64,000 nucleotides of DNA, taken from Nocardioides sp. Root190. Lineage in GTDB: Bacteria > Actinomycetota > Actinomycetes > Propionibacteriales > Nocardioidaceae. A program made the translations under genes and the position numbers. Under the pieces are notes generated by a model, which ran no database searches, was not told the DNA's origin, and was given only the letters and a program-made list of their open reading frames with translations. Shown one piece after another: positions 48,708 to 59,754 of this stretch. The stretch is from NCBI RefSeq assembly GCF_001428565.1, contig NZ_LMIA01000008.1, positions 181,762 to 245,761 on the forward strand. Reading direction: 5' to 3'. Every line of letters begins with the position of its first letter. Positions within the stretch are counted from its first letter, which is position 1.

Positions 48708-49484
48708 GTGTCCACCCTCGAGCGCAAGCTGACTGACGCCGTCACGGCCGACGCCGTCGACGATGCCCGCACCGCTCTGCTCGACGAGGTCGGCGCCAAC
48801 GACGTGGGCGACTACCTCGGCCACGAGATCGACGGCCTGCGTGTCGTGACGCACCACTTCGACTGCGCCCGCAAGGGTTACCGCGGCTGGCAGTGGGCGG
48901 TCACCCTGACCCGGGCCTCGCGTCAGCGCAAGGTCACCGTCGTCGAGGTCGTGCTGCTGCCCGGCGACGAGGCGATCATCGCTCCCGCCTGGGTTCCCTA
49001 CCGCGAGCGCCTGCAGCCCGGCGACATGTCGCCCGGCGACCTGCTGCCGGTCGACGACGACGACGCCCGCCTCGTCCCGACGTACTCCTTCGGTGACGAC
49101 CCGCTCGACACCGACGAGAAGACCCAGGTCCGCGAGGTCGCCAAGGACCTCGGCCTGGGCCGGGTCCGCACGCTCTCGCCCGAGGGTCGCGACCGCGCCG
49201 CCGAGCGCTGGTACGACGGCGACGCCGGCCCCGAGGCCGCGATCGCCAAGTCGGCGCCCCACTCCTGCCACTCGTGCGGCTTCCTCGTTCGCCTCGCGGG
49301 GCCGCTCTCCGAGATGTTCGGTGTGTGCGCCAACGGCGACGCGAACGACGACGCCAGGGTCGTCGCCCACCAGCACGGCTGCGGCGCGCACTCGGAGGTG
49401 CGGCTGACCAAGCGTCAGCAGGCCCAGCCGCCCGCGCCGCCGGTCATCGACACGATCTCGCTCGACGACCTCGAAGTCTTCTAG
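48708..49484 (+). CDS. DUF3027 family protein
   Basis: This 258-residue protein is the actinobacterial DUF3027: CARKGYRGWQWAVTL, the AWVPYRERLQPGDMSPGD core, RWYDGDAGPEAAIAKSAPHSCHSCGF with a zinc-type C-x2-C, then VCANGDANDDARVVAHQHGCGAHSE with further Cys/His. The four-cysteine/histidine set suggests metal binding. Function is unknown. The GTG at 48708 is chosen on the -10; an in-frame ATG lies 18 bases upstream. Confidence 0.88.
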   Translation: MSTLERKLTDAVTADAVDDARTALLDEVGANDVGDYLGHEIDGLRVVTHHFDCARKGYRGWQWAVTLTRASRQRKVTVVEVVLLPGDEAIIAPAWVPYRERLQPGDMSPGDLLPVDDDDARLVPTYSFGDDPLDTDEKTQVREVAKDLGLGRVRTLSPEGRDRAAERWYDGDAGPEAAIAKSAPHSCHSCGFLVRLAGPLSEMFGVCANGDANDDARVVAHQHGCGAHSEVRLTKRQQAQPPAPPVIDTISLDDLEVF

Positions 49485-49508
49485 CTCGACCGGCGCTGGT
49501 GGGGCGGG

Positions 49509-50156
49509 TCAGCTCGCGGCCAGGATCCACACGGCGTACTCGTCGTCGACCGGGCGCAGGTCGTAGCCGCCGAACCGGTGCACGATGCCCAGCCCTGCCG
49601 CAGTGGCGTCGGTGACGAACTCCTCGGGCGGGTAGGAGCGGGCGGTCGCGGGTCCGCCGGAGAGGTGGAAGCCGGCCAGGATCCGGCCACCGGGCGCGAG
49701 CAGCGAACCGAGCCGTGCGAGCACGGCGACCTCGGTGCCCTCGGCGAGGAAGGTCAGCACGTTGCCGACGCACACGACCAGGTCGAACTCGCCGGGCCCA
49801 CCGGCGGCGGTGAGCGCCTCCGAGGTCAGGGCGAGGATCTCGAGCGGGACCACGGTGAGCTCCGGGTACGTCGCGCGCGCCTGCTCGACGAGCGCGAGGT
49901 CGGGCTCGGCGGCGACGACCTGGTGGCCGGAGGCCTGCAGGTGGGCACCGACCCGGCCCATCCCGGCACCGGCGTCGAGGATCCGGGCGTCGCGACCGAC
50001 GAGGGTGTCGGCCAGTCGGGCCTCCCCGACGACGTCGTCGCCGCGCTCGATCATCTCGGCGAACCGGGCGCCGTAGCCGACGGTCTTCGGTCCGCTCAGC
50101 GCCCAGCGGGTGGGCGGCAGGTCGCTCGCCGGGACGGCGGGGTCCACCGGACTCAT
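49509..50156 (-). CDS. SAM-dependent methyltransferase
   Basis: This 215-residue class I methyltransferase has the AdoMet loop ILDAGAGMGRVGAHL (motif I), VVAAEPDLALV (acidic ribose-binding residue), FDLVVCVGNVLTFL and LLAPGGRILAGFH. The substrate is unknown. It starts 11 bp after DUF2530 ends and reads in the same direction, so the two probably share a transcript. Confidence 0.9.
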   Translation of the reverse strand: MSPVDPAVPASDLPPTRWALSGPKTVGYGARFAEMIERGDDVVGEARLADTLVGRDARILDAGAGMGRVGAHLQASGHQVVAAEPDLALVEQARATYPELTVVPLEILALTSEALTAAGGPGEFDLVVCVGNVLTFLAEGTEVAVLARLGSLLAPGGRILAGFHLSGGPATARSYPPEEFVTDATAAGLGIVHRFGGYDLRPVDDEYAVWILAAS

Positions 50157-50166
50157 CGGAGCGGGC

Positions 50167-50454
50167 TCATTCCTCGTGGGTGCGCTCGGCGCGGATCTGG
50201 CGCCGCCGCTTGCAGTGCTCCATGCCGAGCAGCCCGAGGCCGACGCCCGTCAGGCACATCCACAGCAGCCAGGTCCGGTCCTCCTCCTCGAGCCGGCCGT
50301 AGAACGGCAGCAGCGCGAGGAAGGCGAGCGCGAACAGCGCCGTGCCGACCTGCACGGTCCGCACGCCGTCGACGTCGAGTGGCTCGACGGGAGCGATGAG
50401 ATAGGTCCGACGGCCGAACTCGTGCTGGGTCGGCTGATCGTCGCGGAGTTCCAC
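50167..50454 (-). CDS. DUF2530 family small membrane protein
   Basis: This 95-residue protein has two membrane helices (about 35-53 and 62-80) with a short acidic loop, and a basic C-terminal end (KRRRQIRAERTHEE). It matches the actinobacterial DUF2530 family in length, helix spacing and the LDVDGVRTVQVGT region. Function is unknown. The GTG start is fixed by a TAGGAT hexamer 6 nt upstream. It is divergent from the MarR gene. Confidence 0.82.
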   Translation of the reverse strand: MELRDDQPTQHEFGRRTYLIAPVEPLDVDGVRTVQVGTALFALAFLALLPFYGRLEEEDRTWLLWMCLTGVGLGLLGMEHCKRRRQIRAERTHEE

Positions 50455-50460
50455 GCACCG

Positions 50461-50466
50461 ATCCTA
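50461..50466 (-). promoter_or_regulatory. -10 element for the DUF2530 gene (leaderless)
   Basis: TAGGAT on the minus strand ends 6 nt before the GTG at 50454. Confidence 0.5.
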
Positions 50467-50482
50467 CCGCTCGCGGGAATAC

Positions 50483-50509
50483 TTACCTCGGGTAATGACT
50501 TAGGCTAAG
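50483..50509. promoter_or_regulatory. Twin palindromes at the marR promoter
   Basis: TTACC-TCG-GGTAA (50483-50495) and CTTAG-G-CTAAG (50499-50509) lie next to each other in the 58-bp divergent gap. The second includes the marR -10 TAGGCT (50501-50506), which ends 6 nt before the ATG at 50513. They are good candidates for MarR operators controlling its own operon. Confidence 0.55.
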
Positions 50510-50512
50510 GAC

Positions 50513-50959
50513 ATGAGCCAGGACCTGCACGTACGGACGAACGCGGGGCTCGCGACCGAGCTGCGCTTCTCGGTGATGCGCCTGCGTCGCCGGCTGGTGC
50601 GCGAGCGCCACCCCGCCAACGACCTGAGCCTGCCCGCGATGGCCGTCCTCTGGGGCCTGCACCGGTTGGGGGAGGCCTCGATCGGGACGCTGGCCTCGCG
50701 CGAGCAGGTCCAGCCGCCCAGCATGACCCGCACCGTCAACGGCCTGGCGGAGTCCGGCCTCGTCGTGCGCGAGTCCCATCCCGACGACGGTCGGCAGGTG
50801 GTCGTCCGCCTCACCGACGCCGGCCGGACGGTGGTCCAGGCCGACGCAGCCCGCCGCGACAAGTGGCTCTCGCGGCGACTCGAGGAGCTCTCGCCCGACG
50901 AGCGCGACGTCCTGCGCCGAGCCGCACCGATCCTGCAGCGCCTGGCCGCTGCCGACTGA
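50513..50959 (+). CDS. MarR-family transcriptional regulator
   Basis: This 148-residue regulator has the MarR winged helix: LPAMAVLWGLHRLGEASIG, then LASREQVQPPSMTRTVNGLAESGLVVRESHPDDGRQVVVRLTD, with the D-x-R wing motif. It probably represses itself and the MFS gene that follows by 21 bp. Such MarR-MFS pairs usually sense and export toxic small molecules. Its leaderless promoter carries two palindromes. Confidence 0.92.
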   Translation: MSQDLHVRTNAGLATELRFSVMRLRRRLVRERHPANDLSLPAMAVLWGLHRLGEASIGTLASREQVQPPSMTRTVNGLAESGLVVRESHPDDGRQVVVRLTDAGRTVVQADAARRDKWLSRRLEELSPDERDVLRRAAPILQRLAAAD

Positions 50960-50980
50960 CCCACGACCGAAGGAGCCCCC

Positions 50981-52252
50981 ACGAGTCCCCGATTCCGATC
51001 CCTGGCCCACCCGAACTACCGCCTGTACTTCGCCGGCAGCATCGTGTCCAACACCGGCACCTGGATGCAGCGCGTCGCCCAGGACTGGCTGGTCCTGACC
51101 ATCCCCGGCAACGGGGGAGCGGCGCTCGGCATCACCACCGGCCTGCAGTTCCTGCCCGTCCTCCTGCTCTCGCCGTACGCCGGCGTGGTGGCCGACCGCT
51201 TCGACAAGCGGCGCCTGCTGCAGGTCACCCAGACCGTCATGGCCCTCTCCGCGCTGGTGCTCGGTGTCATCGCCGCGCTCGGGGTGGCCCAGACCTGGCA
51301 CGTCTACCTGCTCGCCTTCGTGTTCGGCCTCGGTGCGGCGTTCGACGCCCCCGCGCGCCAGGCATTCGTCTCCGAGCTGGTCGGCGCCGACGACGTCGTG
51401 AACGCCGTCAGCCTCAACTCGGCCGCCTTCAACACCGCTCGCCTGGTCGGCCCCGGCCTCGCCGGACTGCTGATCGGCCTCGGCGGCGGAGGGATGCGGG
51501 CGACCGGCTGGGTGATCCTCGTCAACGCCGTGTCCTACCTCGCGGTCATCGGACAGCTGCGCCGGATGGATCCCGACACGCTCCATTCGCCGCGGCTGAC
51601 GGCGCGCACCCCCGGGATGCTGCGGGCGGGCCTGGCCTACGTGCGTGGCCAACCGAAGATGCTGATGATCCTCGTGATGGTCTTCTTCGTCGGCACCTTC
51701 GGGATGAACTTCCAGATCACCTCCGCCCTGATGGCGACCGAGGAGTTCGGCAAGGGCGCGACCGAGTACGGCGTGCTCGGCTCCGTGCTCGCGATCGGTT
51801 CGCTGGCCGGTGCGCTCGTCGCTGCCGGACGCACCCGGGTCCGGTTGCGCCTCGCCTTCGGGGCGGCGATCTGCTTCGGGGTCCTCGAGATCGTGGCGGG
51901 CCTGGCGCCGTCGTACCCCGTGTTCGTGCTGCTGTGCCCGCTCCTCGGCTTCTCGGTGATCACCGTGATGAACTCCTGCAACGCGATGCTGCAGATCGAG
52001 TCGGACCCGGCCATGCGCGGGCGCGTGATGGCGATCTACATGACCATCGTGATGGGCGGTACGCCGCTCGGCGCGCCCCTGATCGGGTGGATCGGCGAGC
52101 AGTGGGGTGCCCGGTGGACACTCGTGGTCGGCGGGGCGCTCGTGCTGGTCGGCGTGGCCCTCGCGGTGCTGGTGCGGGCACTGGTCGAGGAGCGTCGCGG
52201 GGAGTCCTCGGGGCCGCGTGCGGGATCGGAACGGGTTCTCCACGTCGGCTGA
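50981..52252 (+). CDS. MFS transporter (EntS/MFS_3-like), apparent ACG start
   Basis: This 423-residue transporter has 12 helices and the family opening LAHPNYRLYFAGSIVSNTGTWMQ. The N-terminus expected for the family (SPRFRSLAHPNYRLY) is in frame but preceded by ACG at 50981, not ATG, with a perfect AAGGAG ribosome site 5 nt upstream. The next conventional start is a GTG at 51044, which would remove half of helix 1. Thus either ACG is used or a T-to-C change has altered the start. It follows marR by 21 bp. Drug or siderophore export is likely. Confidence 0.85.
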   Translation, partial: TSPRFRSLAHPNYRLYFAGSIVSNTGTWMQRVAQDWLVLTIPGNGGAALGITTGLQFLPVLLLSPYAGVVADRFDKRRLLQVTQTVMALSALVLGVIAALGVAQTWHVYLLAFVFGLGAAFDAPARQAFVSELVGADDVVNAVSLNSAAFNTARLVGPGLAGLLIGLGGGGMRATGWVILVNAVSYLAVIGQLRRMDPDTLHSPRLTARTPGMLRAGLAYVRGQPKMLMILVMVFFVGTFGMNFQITSALMATEEFGKGATEYGVLGSVLAIGSLAGALVAAGRTRVRLRLAFGAAICFGVLEIVAGLAPSYPVFVLLCPLLGFSVITVMNSCNAMLQIESDPAMRGRVMAIYMTIVMGGTPLGAPLIGWIGEQWGARWTLVVGGALVLVGVALAVLVRALVEERRGESSGPRAGSERVLHVG

Positions 52253-52278
52253 GCCGATTTCAGGCGGGATTCCGCATT

Positions 52279-52307
52279 TTGACCCTGCATGGAGCGGCCG
52301 GTAATCT
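52279..52307 (+). promoter_or_regulatory. str operon promoter
   Basis: TTGACC (52279-52284), a 17-bp spacer, TAATCT (52302-52307): the best housekeeping promoter in the window. Start is near 52314, giving a leader of about 170 nt with several short hairpins before rpsL. Confidence 0.8.
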
Positions 52308-52484
52308 CGATTCTTGTGTCTGGGGAGACCCGACACGTCGAGCATGCCCGGAACCATTCTCCGGACCCTGAGTCCTGATCCGGTGCCCCACGAGGGGTGG
52401 CACGTCCGGCACTACAGCAGTGAGCAACATCCCGAGCCCGGCAGGTTGCCGAGCCGTGTGAGTAACAGGAAAGGGAACCACCAG

Positions 52485-52859
52485 GTGCCCACCATCAATC
52501 AGTTGGTCCGCAAGGGCCGCCAGGACAAGGTGTCCAAGAGCAAGACGCCTGCCCTGAAGGGTTCGCCCCAGCGTCGCGGTGTCTGCACCCGCGTCTACAC
52601 CACCACCCCGAAGAAGCCGAACTCCGCCCTGCGCAAGGTCGCTCGCGTGCGCCTGTCCAGTGGCGTCGAGGTCACCGCCTACATCCCGGGTGAGGGTCAC
52701 AACCTGCAGGAGCACTCCATCGTGCTCGTCCGTGGCGGTCGTGTGAAGGACCTCCCCGGTGTTCGTTACAAGGTCATCCGCGGCGCTCTGGACACCCAGG
52801 CCGTGAAGAACCGTAAGCAGGCTCGCAGCCGCTACGGTGCCAAGAAGGAGAAGAGCTGA
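52485..52859 (+). CDS. rpsL: 30S ribosomal protein S12
   Basis: This 124-residue protein shapes the decoding centre. [28 protein letters not shown] and [30 protein letters not shown] are conserved blocks. The lysines at the classic streptomycin-resistance positions (KKPNSA and RVKDLPG) are present, so S12 is of the streptomycin-sensitive type. A GTG with AGGAAAGGGA upstream starts it; rpsG follows by 1 base. Confidence 0.97.
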   Translation: MPTINQLVRKGRQDKVSKSKTPALKGSPQRRGVCTRVYTTTPKKPNSALRKVARVRLSSGVEVTAYIPGEGHNLQEHSIVLVRGGRVKDLPGVRYKVIRGALDTQAVKNRKQARSRYGAKKEKS

Positions 52860-52860
52860 C

Positions 52861-53331
52861 ATGCCGCGCAAGGGCCCCGCTCCGAAGCGCCCCATCGACA
52901 TGGACCCGGTCTACGGATCCCAGCTGGTCAGCCAGCTCGTGTCGAAGGTGCTGCAGGATGGCAAGAAGCAGGTTGCGCAGCGCATCGTCTACTCCGCGCT
53001 CGAAGGCACCCGTGAGAAGACCGGCACCGACCCGGTGATCACCCTCAAGCGCGCGCTGGACAACATCCGGCCCGCCATCGAGGTCAAGTCCCGCCGCGTC
53101 GGTGGCGCGACCTACCAGGTCCCGATCGAGGTCAAGGGCACGCGTGGCACCACGCTCGCGCTGCGCTGGCTCGTCGGCTACGCCTCGGACCGTCGCGAGA
53201 AGACGATGGCCGAGCGCCTCCAGAACGAGCTCCTCGACGCTGCCAACGGCCTCGGTGCCGCGGTGAAGAAGCGCGAGGACACCCACAAGATGGCCGAGTC
53301 GAACAAGGCCTTCGCCCACTACCGCTGGTGA
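52861..53331 (+). CDS. rpsG: 30S ribosomal protein S7
   Basis: This 156-residue protein nucleates assembly of the 30S head by binding 16S r[55 protein letters not shown] and [20 protein letters not shown] are diagnostic. It lies one base after rpsL in the str operon. Confidence 0.97.
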   Translation: MPRKGPAPKRPIDMDPVYGSQLVSQLVSKVLQDGKKQVAQRIVYSALEGTREKTGTDPVITLKRALDNIRPAIEVKSRRVGGATYQVPIEVKGTRGTTLALRWLVGYASDRREKTMAERLQNELLDAANGLGAAVKKREDTHKMAESNKAFAHYRW

Positions 53332-53417
53332 TCTCGTCGGGGCGGGCTCCGCACTGCGCGGTTGCCCGCTCCGGCTCCACCGGTTCCATCCCCAATACCT
53401 AAGGAACGCTGACTCAC

Positions 53418-55541
<2,124 letters not shown>

Positions 55542-55621
55542 TCTTCCGACTGCTTTCCGCCGCCCTCGGCGCACCACCCAACCCAGTACGAGTCAAGTAA
55601 CAATCCCAGGAGGAGCCAGCA

Positions 55622-56815
55622 ATGGCTAAGGCCAAGTTCGAGCGGACCAAGCCGCACGTCAACATCGGCACCATCGGTCACATCGACCACGGCAAGACCA
55701 CGCTGACCGCGGCGATCTCGAAGGTCCTGCACGACAAGTACCCCAACCTCAACGAGGCCTCGGCGTTCGACCAGATCGACAAGGCCCCCGAAGAGCGTCA
55801 GCGCGGTATCACGATCTCGATCGCGCACATCGAGTACCAGACCGAGGCGCGCCACTACGCGCACGTCGACTGCCCCGGTCACGCGGACTACATCAAGAAC
55901 ATGATCACCGGTGCTGCGCAGATGGACGGCGCGATCCTGGTGGTTGCCGCGACCGACGGTCCGATGCCGCAGACCCGCGAGCACGTGCTGCTCGCCCGCC
56001 AGGTCGGCGTGCCGGCCCTGGTCGTGGCGCTCAACAAGTGCGACATGGTCGACGACGAGGAGCTCATCGAGCTCGTCGAGATGGAGGTGCGCGAGCTCCT
56101 CTCCGAGTACGACTACCCGGGCGACGACATCCCGGTCGTCCGCGTTGCCGCCTTCCCGGCGCTGCAGGGCGACGAGAAGTGGGGCAACTCGGTTCTCGAG
56201 CTGCTCGACGCCGTTGACGAGAGCATCCCGCAGCCCGAGCGTGAGGTCGACAAGCCGTTCCTCATGCCCGTCGAGGACGTCTTCACGATCACCGGTCGTG
56301 GAACCGTCATCACCGGTCGTATCGAGCGCGGCATCGTCAAGGTCAACGAGGAGGTCGAGATCATCGGCATCCGCGAGACCTCGCTCAAGTCGACGGTCAC
56401 CGGTGTCGAGATGTTCCGCAAGCTCCTCGACGAGGGCCAGGCTGGCGAGAACGTCGGTCTGCTCCTGCGTGGAACCAAGCGCGAGGACGTCGAGCGCGGC
56501 ATGGTCGTCGTGAAGCCGGGCACCACCACCCCGCACACGAACTTCGACGCCTCGGTCTACATCCTGTCGAAGGAGGAGGGCGGCCGTCACACGCCGTTCT
56601 TCAACAACTACCGCCCGCAGTTCTACTTCCGTACGACCGACGTCACCGGCGTCGTCACCCTCCCCGAGGGCACGGAGATGGTCATGCCGGGCGACAACAC
56701 GGACATGGCCGTTGAGCTGATCCAGCCCATCGCCATGGACGAGGGTCTGAAGTTCGCGATCCGTGAGGGTGGCCGCACCGTCGGCGCCGGCCGGGTCACC
56801 AAGATCACCAAGTGA
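55622..56815 (+). CDS. tuf: Elongation factor Tu
   Basis: This 397-residue GTPase delivers aminoacyl-t[17 protein letters not shown] (P-loop), [12 protein letters not shown] (switch I), [12 protein letters not shown] (switch II, with the catalytic histidine) and [16 protein letters not shown] (G4) are all present, as is the C-terminal [11 protein letters not shown]. An AGGAGG site precedes the ATG. A strong T-tract terminator ends the str operon. Confidence 0.98.
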   Translation: MAKAKFERTKPHVNIGTIGHIDHGKTTLTAAISKVLHDKYPNLNEASAFDQIDKAPEERQRGITISIAHIEYQTEARHYAHVDCPGHADYIKNMITGAAQMDGAILVVAATDGPMPQTREHVLLARQVGVPALVVALNKCDMVDDEELIELVEMEVRELLSEYDYPGDDIPVVRVAAFPALQGDEKWGNSVLELLDAVDESIPQPEREVDKPFLMPVEDVFTITGRGTVITGRIERGIVKVNEEVEIIGIRETSLKSTVTGVEMFRKLLDEGQAGENVGLLLRGTKREDVERGMVVVKPGTTTPHTNFDASVYILSKEEGGRHTPFFNNYRPQFYFRTTDVTGVVTLPEGTEMVMPGDNTDMAVELIQPIAMDEGLKFAIREGGRTVGAGRVTKITK

Positions 56816-56835
56816 TCTGACCTGCTTCATCGGGT

Positions 56836-56875
56836 AGCCCCGCAGCCTTCGGGCCGCGGGGCTTCCTGCTTTTTG
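56836..56875 (+). terminator. tuf / str operon intrinsic terminator
   Basis: An 8-bp stem AGCCCCGC (56836-56843) / GCGGGGCT (56856-56863) followed by TCCTGCTTTTT. This is the clearest T-tract terminator in the window. Confidence 0.9.
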
Positions 56876-56894
56876 GGTCGACGCGATCCGTCGG

Positions 56895-56900
56895 GAGAAT
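56895..56900 (+). promoter_or_regulatory. -10-like element for trmB (leaderless)
   Basis: GAGAAT ends 6 nt before the GTG at 56907. Confidence 0.35.
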
Positions 56901-56906
56901 GGCCGG

Positions 56907-57644
56907 GTGAACGACCAGCAGCACGAGGGTGTCCGCCCCGCACGCCCCCACCAGAACCTCAACGACGACGGTCGCACGGTGCGTGAGGTGCTGACCTACG
57001 CCCGTCGGGGCAGCCGGTTGAACACCCCGCGCCAGCAGCGCGGCTGGGAGGCGTACGCCGAGCAGTGGGTCATCCCCGACGAGGCGGTCGACGCCCCCGG
57101 GTTCGCGTGGGCCGACTGGTTCGGCCGGGAGGCACCGATGGTGGTCGAGATCGGCGGCGGGGTCGGTGAGGCCACCGCAGCCCTGGCCGCTGCGCGGCCC
57201 GAGGTCAACGTGCTGTCGCTGGAGGTCTGGGTGCCGGGCGTCGCAGAGGGCATGTGGCGCGTCGGTGAGGCCGGTGCGACCAACGTGCGCTTCTGCAGCG
57301 TGGACGCGGTCTGGACCCTCGAGCACCTCGTCGCCGAGCAGGCCCTCGCCGAGCTCTGGACCTTCTTCCCCGACCCGTGGCACAAGACCCGCCACCACAA
57401 GCGGCGCCTGGTCAACGAGGAGAACGCCCGCCTGATCGCCTCCCGGCTCGCGCCGGGCGCGGCGTGGCGCCTCGCGACCGACTGGGAGCACTACGCGGAG
57501 CAGATCGTCGAGGTGCTCGACGCCGAGCCCCTGCTCGAGGGGGGAGCGGTCGAGCGCTGGGCGGAGCGGCCGGTCACCAAGTTCGAGCGCAAGGGCCTGG
57601 CCAAGGACCGCACCATCGCCGACCTGCTGTACCGCCGCGTGTGA
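56907..57644 (+). CDS. trmB: tRNA (guanine-N7-)-methyltransferase
   Basis: This 245-residue enzyme methylates G46 of tRNAs. It has MVVEIGGGVGEATAALA (AdoMet loop), VLSLEVWVPGVAEGMW, and the TrmB signature ELWTFFPDPWHKTRHHKRRLV. The start VREVLTYARRGSRL region is typical (RS-F-R). A basic variation is that 'S-F-x-x-R' reads as YARRGSRL here. Length is normal for actinobacteria. Confidence 0.94.
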   Translation: MNDQQHEGVRPARPHQNLNDDGRTVREVLTYARRGSRLNTPRQQRGWEAYAEQWVIPDEAVDAPGFAWADWFGREAPMVVEIGGGVGEATAALAAARPEVNVLSLEVWVPGVAEGMWRVGEAGATNVRFCSVDAVWTLEHLVAEQALAELWTFFPDPWHKTRHHKRRLVNEENARLIASRLAPGAAWRLATDWEHYAEQIVEVLDAEPLLEGGAVERWAERPVTKFERKGLAKDRTIADLLYRRV

Positions 57645-57706
57645 CGGCAATGTGAAGTTCACACACGCGTTCGGGCGTGTCCTCCTTCCGAGACCCCGGG
57701 GAGGCG

Positions 57707-57712
57707 TACTTT
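57707..57712 (+). promoter_or_regulatory. Candidate -10 for the PhoH gene
   Basis: TACTTT with no clear -35. Start would be near 57719, giving a 133-nt leader that begins in a stem (57714-57724 with 57739-57747) and has a second stem near 57806-57819. Confidence 0.35.
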
Positions 57713-57851
57713 CCGATCAGTGGCAGGTGGGGAAGCCGGCCACATCGGGAGGCCCGACGTGATGCAGTCGCGAATGAGCACCCCGGTCCACTACTCCAAG
57801 GGATAGGGCCGGGCGGCCCCTTGGGGCGCGTGCGGTCCGGTGAGGTGAATC

Positions 57852-59177
57852 GTGTCGAACACCAAGGACCAGCCCAGCACGCAGCGTCGTACCTACGTCC
57901 TGGACACCAGCGTGCTCCTGGCCGATCCCGGGGCTCTGCGGCGCTTCGCCGAGCACGAGGTCGTCCTGCCGGTGGTCGTGATCACCGAGCTCGAGGCCAA
58001 GCGGCACCACCCGGAGCTCGGCTACTTCGCCCGCAGTGCGCTGCGCGCGCTGGACGAGATGCGGGTCAGCCACGGCCGCCTCGACACCCCCGTGCCCGTC
58101 GGGGACGAGGGCGGCAGCGTCCGCGTCGAGCTGAACCACACCGACGCATCCTCGCTGCCCTCCGGCTTCCGTCTGGGCGACAACGACACCCGGATCCTGG
58201 CCGTGGCACGCAACCTGGCCGACGAGATGCACGACGTCACGCTGGTGTCCAAGGACCTCCCGATGCGGATCAAGGCCTCCGCCGTCGGACTCGCGGCCGA
58301 GGACTACCGCGGTGAGTCCATCAGCGACTCCGACACCGGCTACTCCGGGATGACCGAGATCGACGTCTCCGCGGACCACCTGGACGAGCTGTACGACGAC
58401 GGCACGCTCGACCTCGCCGAGGCCCGCGACCTGCCCTGTCACACGGGCCTGGTGATGCTGTCCGAGCGCGGTACGGGGCTGGGCCGGGTCGGACCGGACA
58501 AGCAGGTCCACCTGGTGCGGGGTGACCGGGAGGCGTTCGGCATCCACGGACGCAGCGCCGAGCAGCGGATCGCGCTCGAGCTGCTCCTCGACCCCGAGGT
58601 CGGCATCGTCTCCCTCGGCGGGCGCGCGGGCACCGGCAAGTCGGCCCTCGCCCTGTGTGCCGGCCTCGAAGCCGTCATGGAGCGTCAGCAGCACAAGAAG
58701 GTCGTCGTCTTCCGGCCCCTGTTCGCCGTCGGTGGCCAAGAGCTCGGCTACCTCCCCGGCTCGGAGTCGGAGAAGATGTCGCCCTGGGGACAGGCCGTCT
58801 TCGACACCCTCGGCGCCCTGACCTCGCGCGAGGTGGTCGAGGAGATCCTCGCCCGGGGCATGCTGGAGGTCCTGCCGCTCACCCACATCCGGGGACGCTC
58901 GCTCCACGACTCGTTCGTGATCGTCGACGAGGCCCAGTCCCTCGAGCGCAACGTCCTGCTGACCGTGCTCTCCCGCATCGGCGCCAACTCCAAGGTCGTG
59001 CTCACCCACGACGTGGCCCAGCGCGACAACCTGCGCGTCGGCCGCCACGACGGCGTGGTCGCGGTCGTCGAGAAGCTCAAGGGGCACCCGCTGTTCGCTC
59101 ACGTCACCCTCACCCGGTCCGAGCGCTCGCCCATCGCGGCGCTGGTGACCGAGATGCTGGAGAGCGTCGTCGTGTGA
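57852..59177 (+). CDS. PhoH-family ATPase fused to a PIN domain (PhoH2 type)
   Basis: This 441-residue protein has an N-terminal PIN ribonuclease-like domain (about 10-140: [40 protein letters not shown]) and a C-terminal PhoH ATPase (about 230-430: [15 protein letters not shown]alker [12 protein letters not shown]alker B). PhoH2 proteins of mycobacteria are RNA helicase/RNases. It has a structured leader rather than a leaderless start. Confidence 0.92.
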   Translation: MSNTKDQPSTQRRTYVLDTSVLLADPGALRRFAEHEVVLPVVVITELEAKRHHPELGYFARSALRALDEMRVSHGRLDTPVPVGDEGGSVRVELNHTDASSLPSGFRLGDNDTRILAVARNLADEMHDVTLVSKDLPMRIKASAVGLAAEDYRGESISDSDTGYSGMTEIDVSADHLDELYDDGTLDLAEARDLPCHTGLVMLSERGTGLGRVGPDKQVHLVRGDREAFGIHGRSAEQRIALELLLDPEVGIVSLGGRAGTGKSALALCAGLEAVMERQQHKKVVVFRPLFAVGGQELGYLPGSESEKMSPWGQAVFDTLGALTSREVVEEILARGMLEVLPLTHIRGRSLHDSFVIVDEAQSLERNVLLTVLSRIGANSKVVLTHDVAQRDNLRVGRHDGVVAVVEKLKGHPLFAHVTLTRSERSPIAALVTEMLESVVV

Positions 59178-59180
59178 GGC

Positions 59181-59528
59181 TCAGGCCGGGGTGCGCAGCA
59201 CCTTGGTCAGTGCCTTGCCCCGGGCGAGCTCGTCGACGAGCTTGTCCAGGTAGCGGATCTTCTGCATCAGCGGATCCTCGACATCCTCGACCCGCACGCC
59301 GCAGACCACCCCGGTGATCAGCGTGGCGTGCGGGTTGAGTCGCGCCCGGGCGAAGAAGTCCTCGAAGGTCGTCTCCGCGGCGAGGTGCTGCTCGAGCTCG
59401 GCGGCGTCGTACCCGGTCAGCCAGCAGATCGCCTCGTCGAGCTCGGCCCGGGTCCGTCCCTTGCGCTCCACCTTGTTCACGTAGTGCACGTGGACGGAGG
59501 CGACACTGCTGGTGAAGATCCGGCTCAT
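59181..59528 (-). CDS. DUF2200 family protein
   Basis: This 115-residue protein starts [32 protein letters not shown] and includes ICWLTGYD and [49 protein letters not shown] (only parts listed as markers), the full DUF2200 pattern. It is likely a small soluble domain of unknown function. It is convergent with PhoH, with only 3 bp between stops. Confidence 0.9.
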   Translation of the reverse strand: MSRIFTSSVASVHVHYVNKVERKGRTRAELDEAICWLTGYDAAELEQHLAAETTFEDFFARARLNPHATLITGVVCGVRVEDVEDPLMQKIRYLDKLVDELARGKALTKVLRTPA

Positions 59529-59754
59529 GGGCCCACCCTAGGTCGGGACGGAATCCCGGAGCGCGTGGCGCATGCAACCCGTGGTGTGGGTGTGACAGAA
59601 GTGATCGGAAGGTGGCGACCAATCTGGCGGTTCGGTTTGCACGGTGCGAATGGGTCAGGCATGGTGGAACCTGGTCGCCAGAGGTGATGACAACGGCGTC
59701 GGGCCCGGTTGGGAGGCGACCACGCCCACCGCAGTCGAGCCCGGAAACGAGCCC

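Noticed and set aside
50499..50509. Iron-box (IdeR/DtxR) at the marR promoter
   Set aside because: It matches only the central TTAGGCTAA of the 19-bp consensus; both outer parts disagree, and TAGGCT is explained by the -10.
57651..57663. CRP/GlxR-type site TGTGAA-G-TTCACA upstream of PhoH
   Set aside because: CRP-type sites need a 6-bp spacer between TGTGA and TCACA; here it is 3, and the palindrome is 56 bp upstream of the predicted start.
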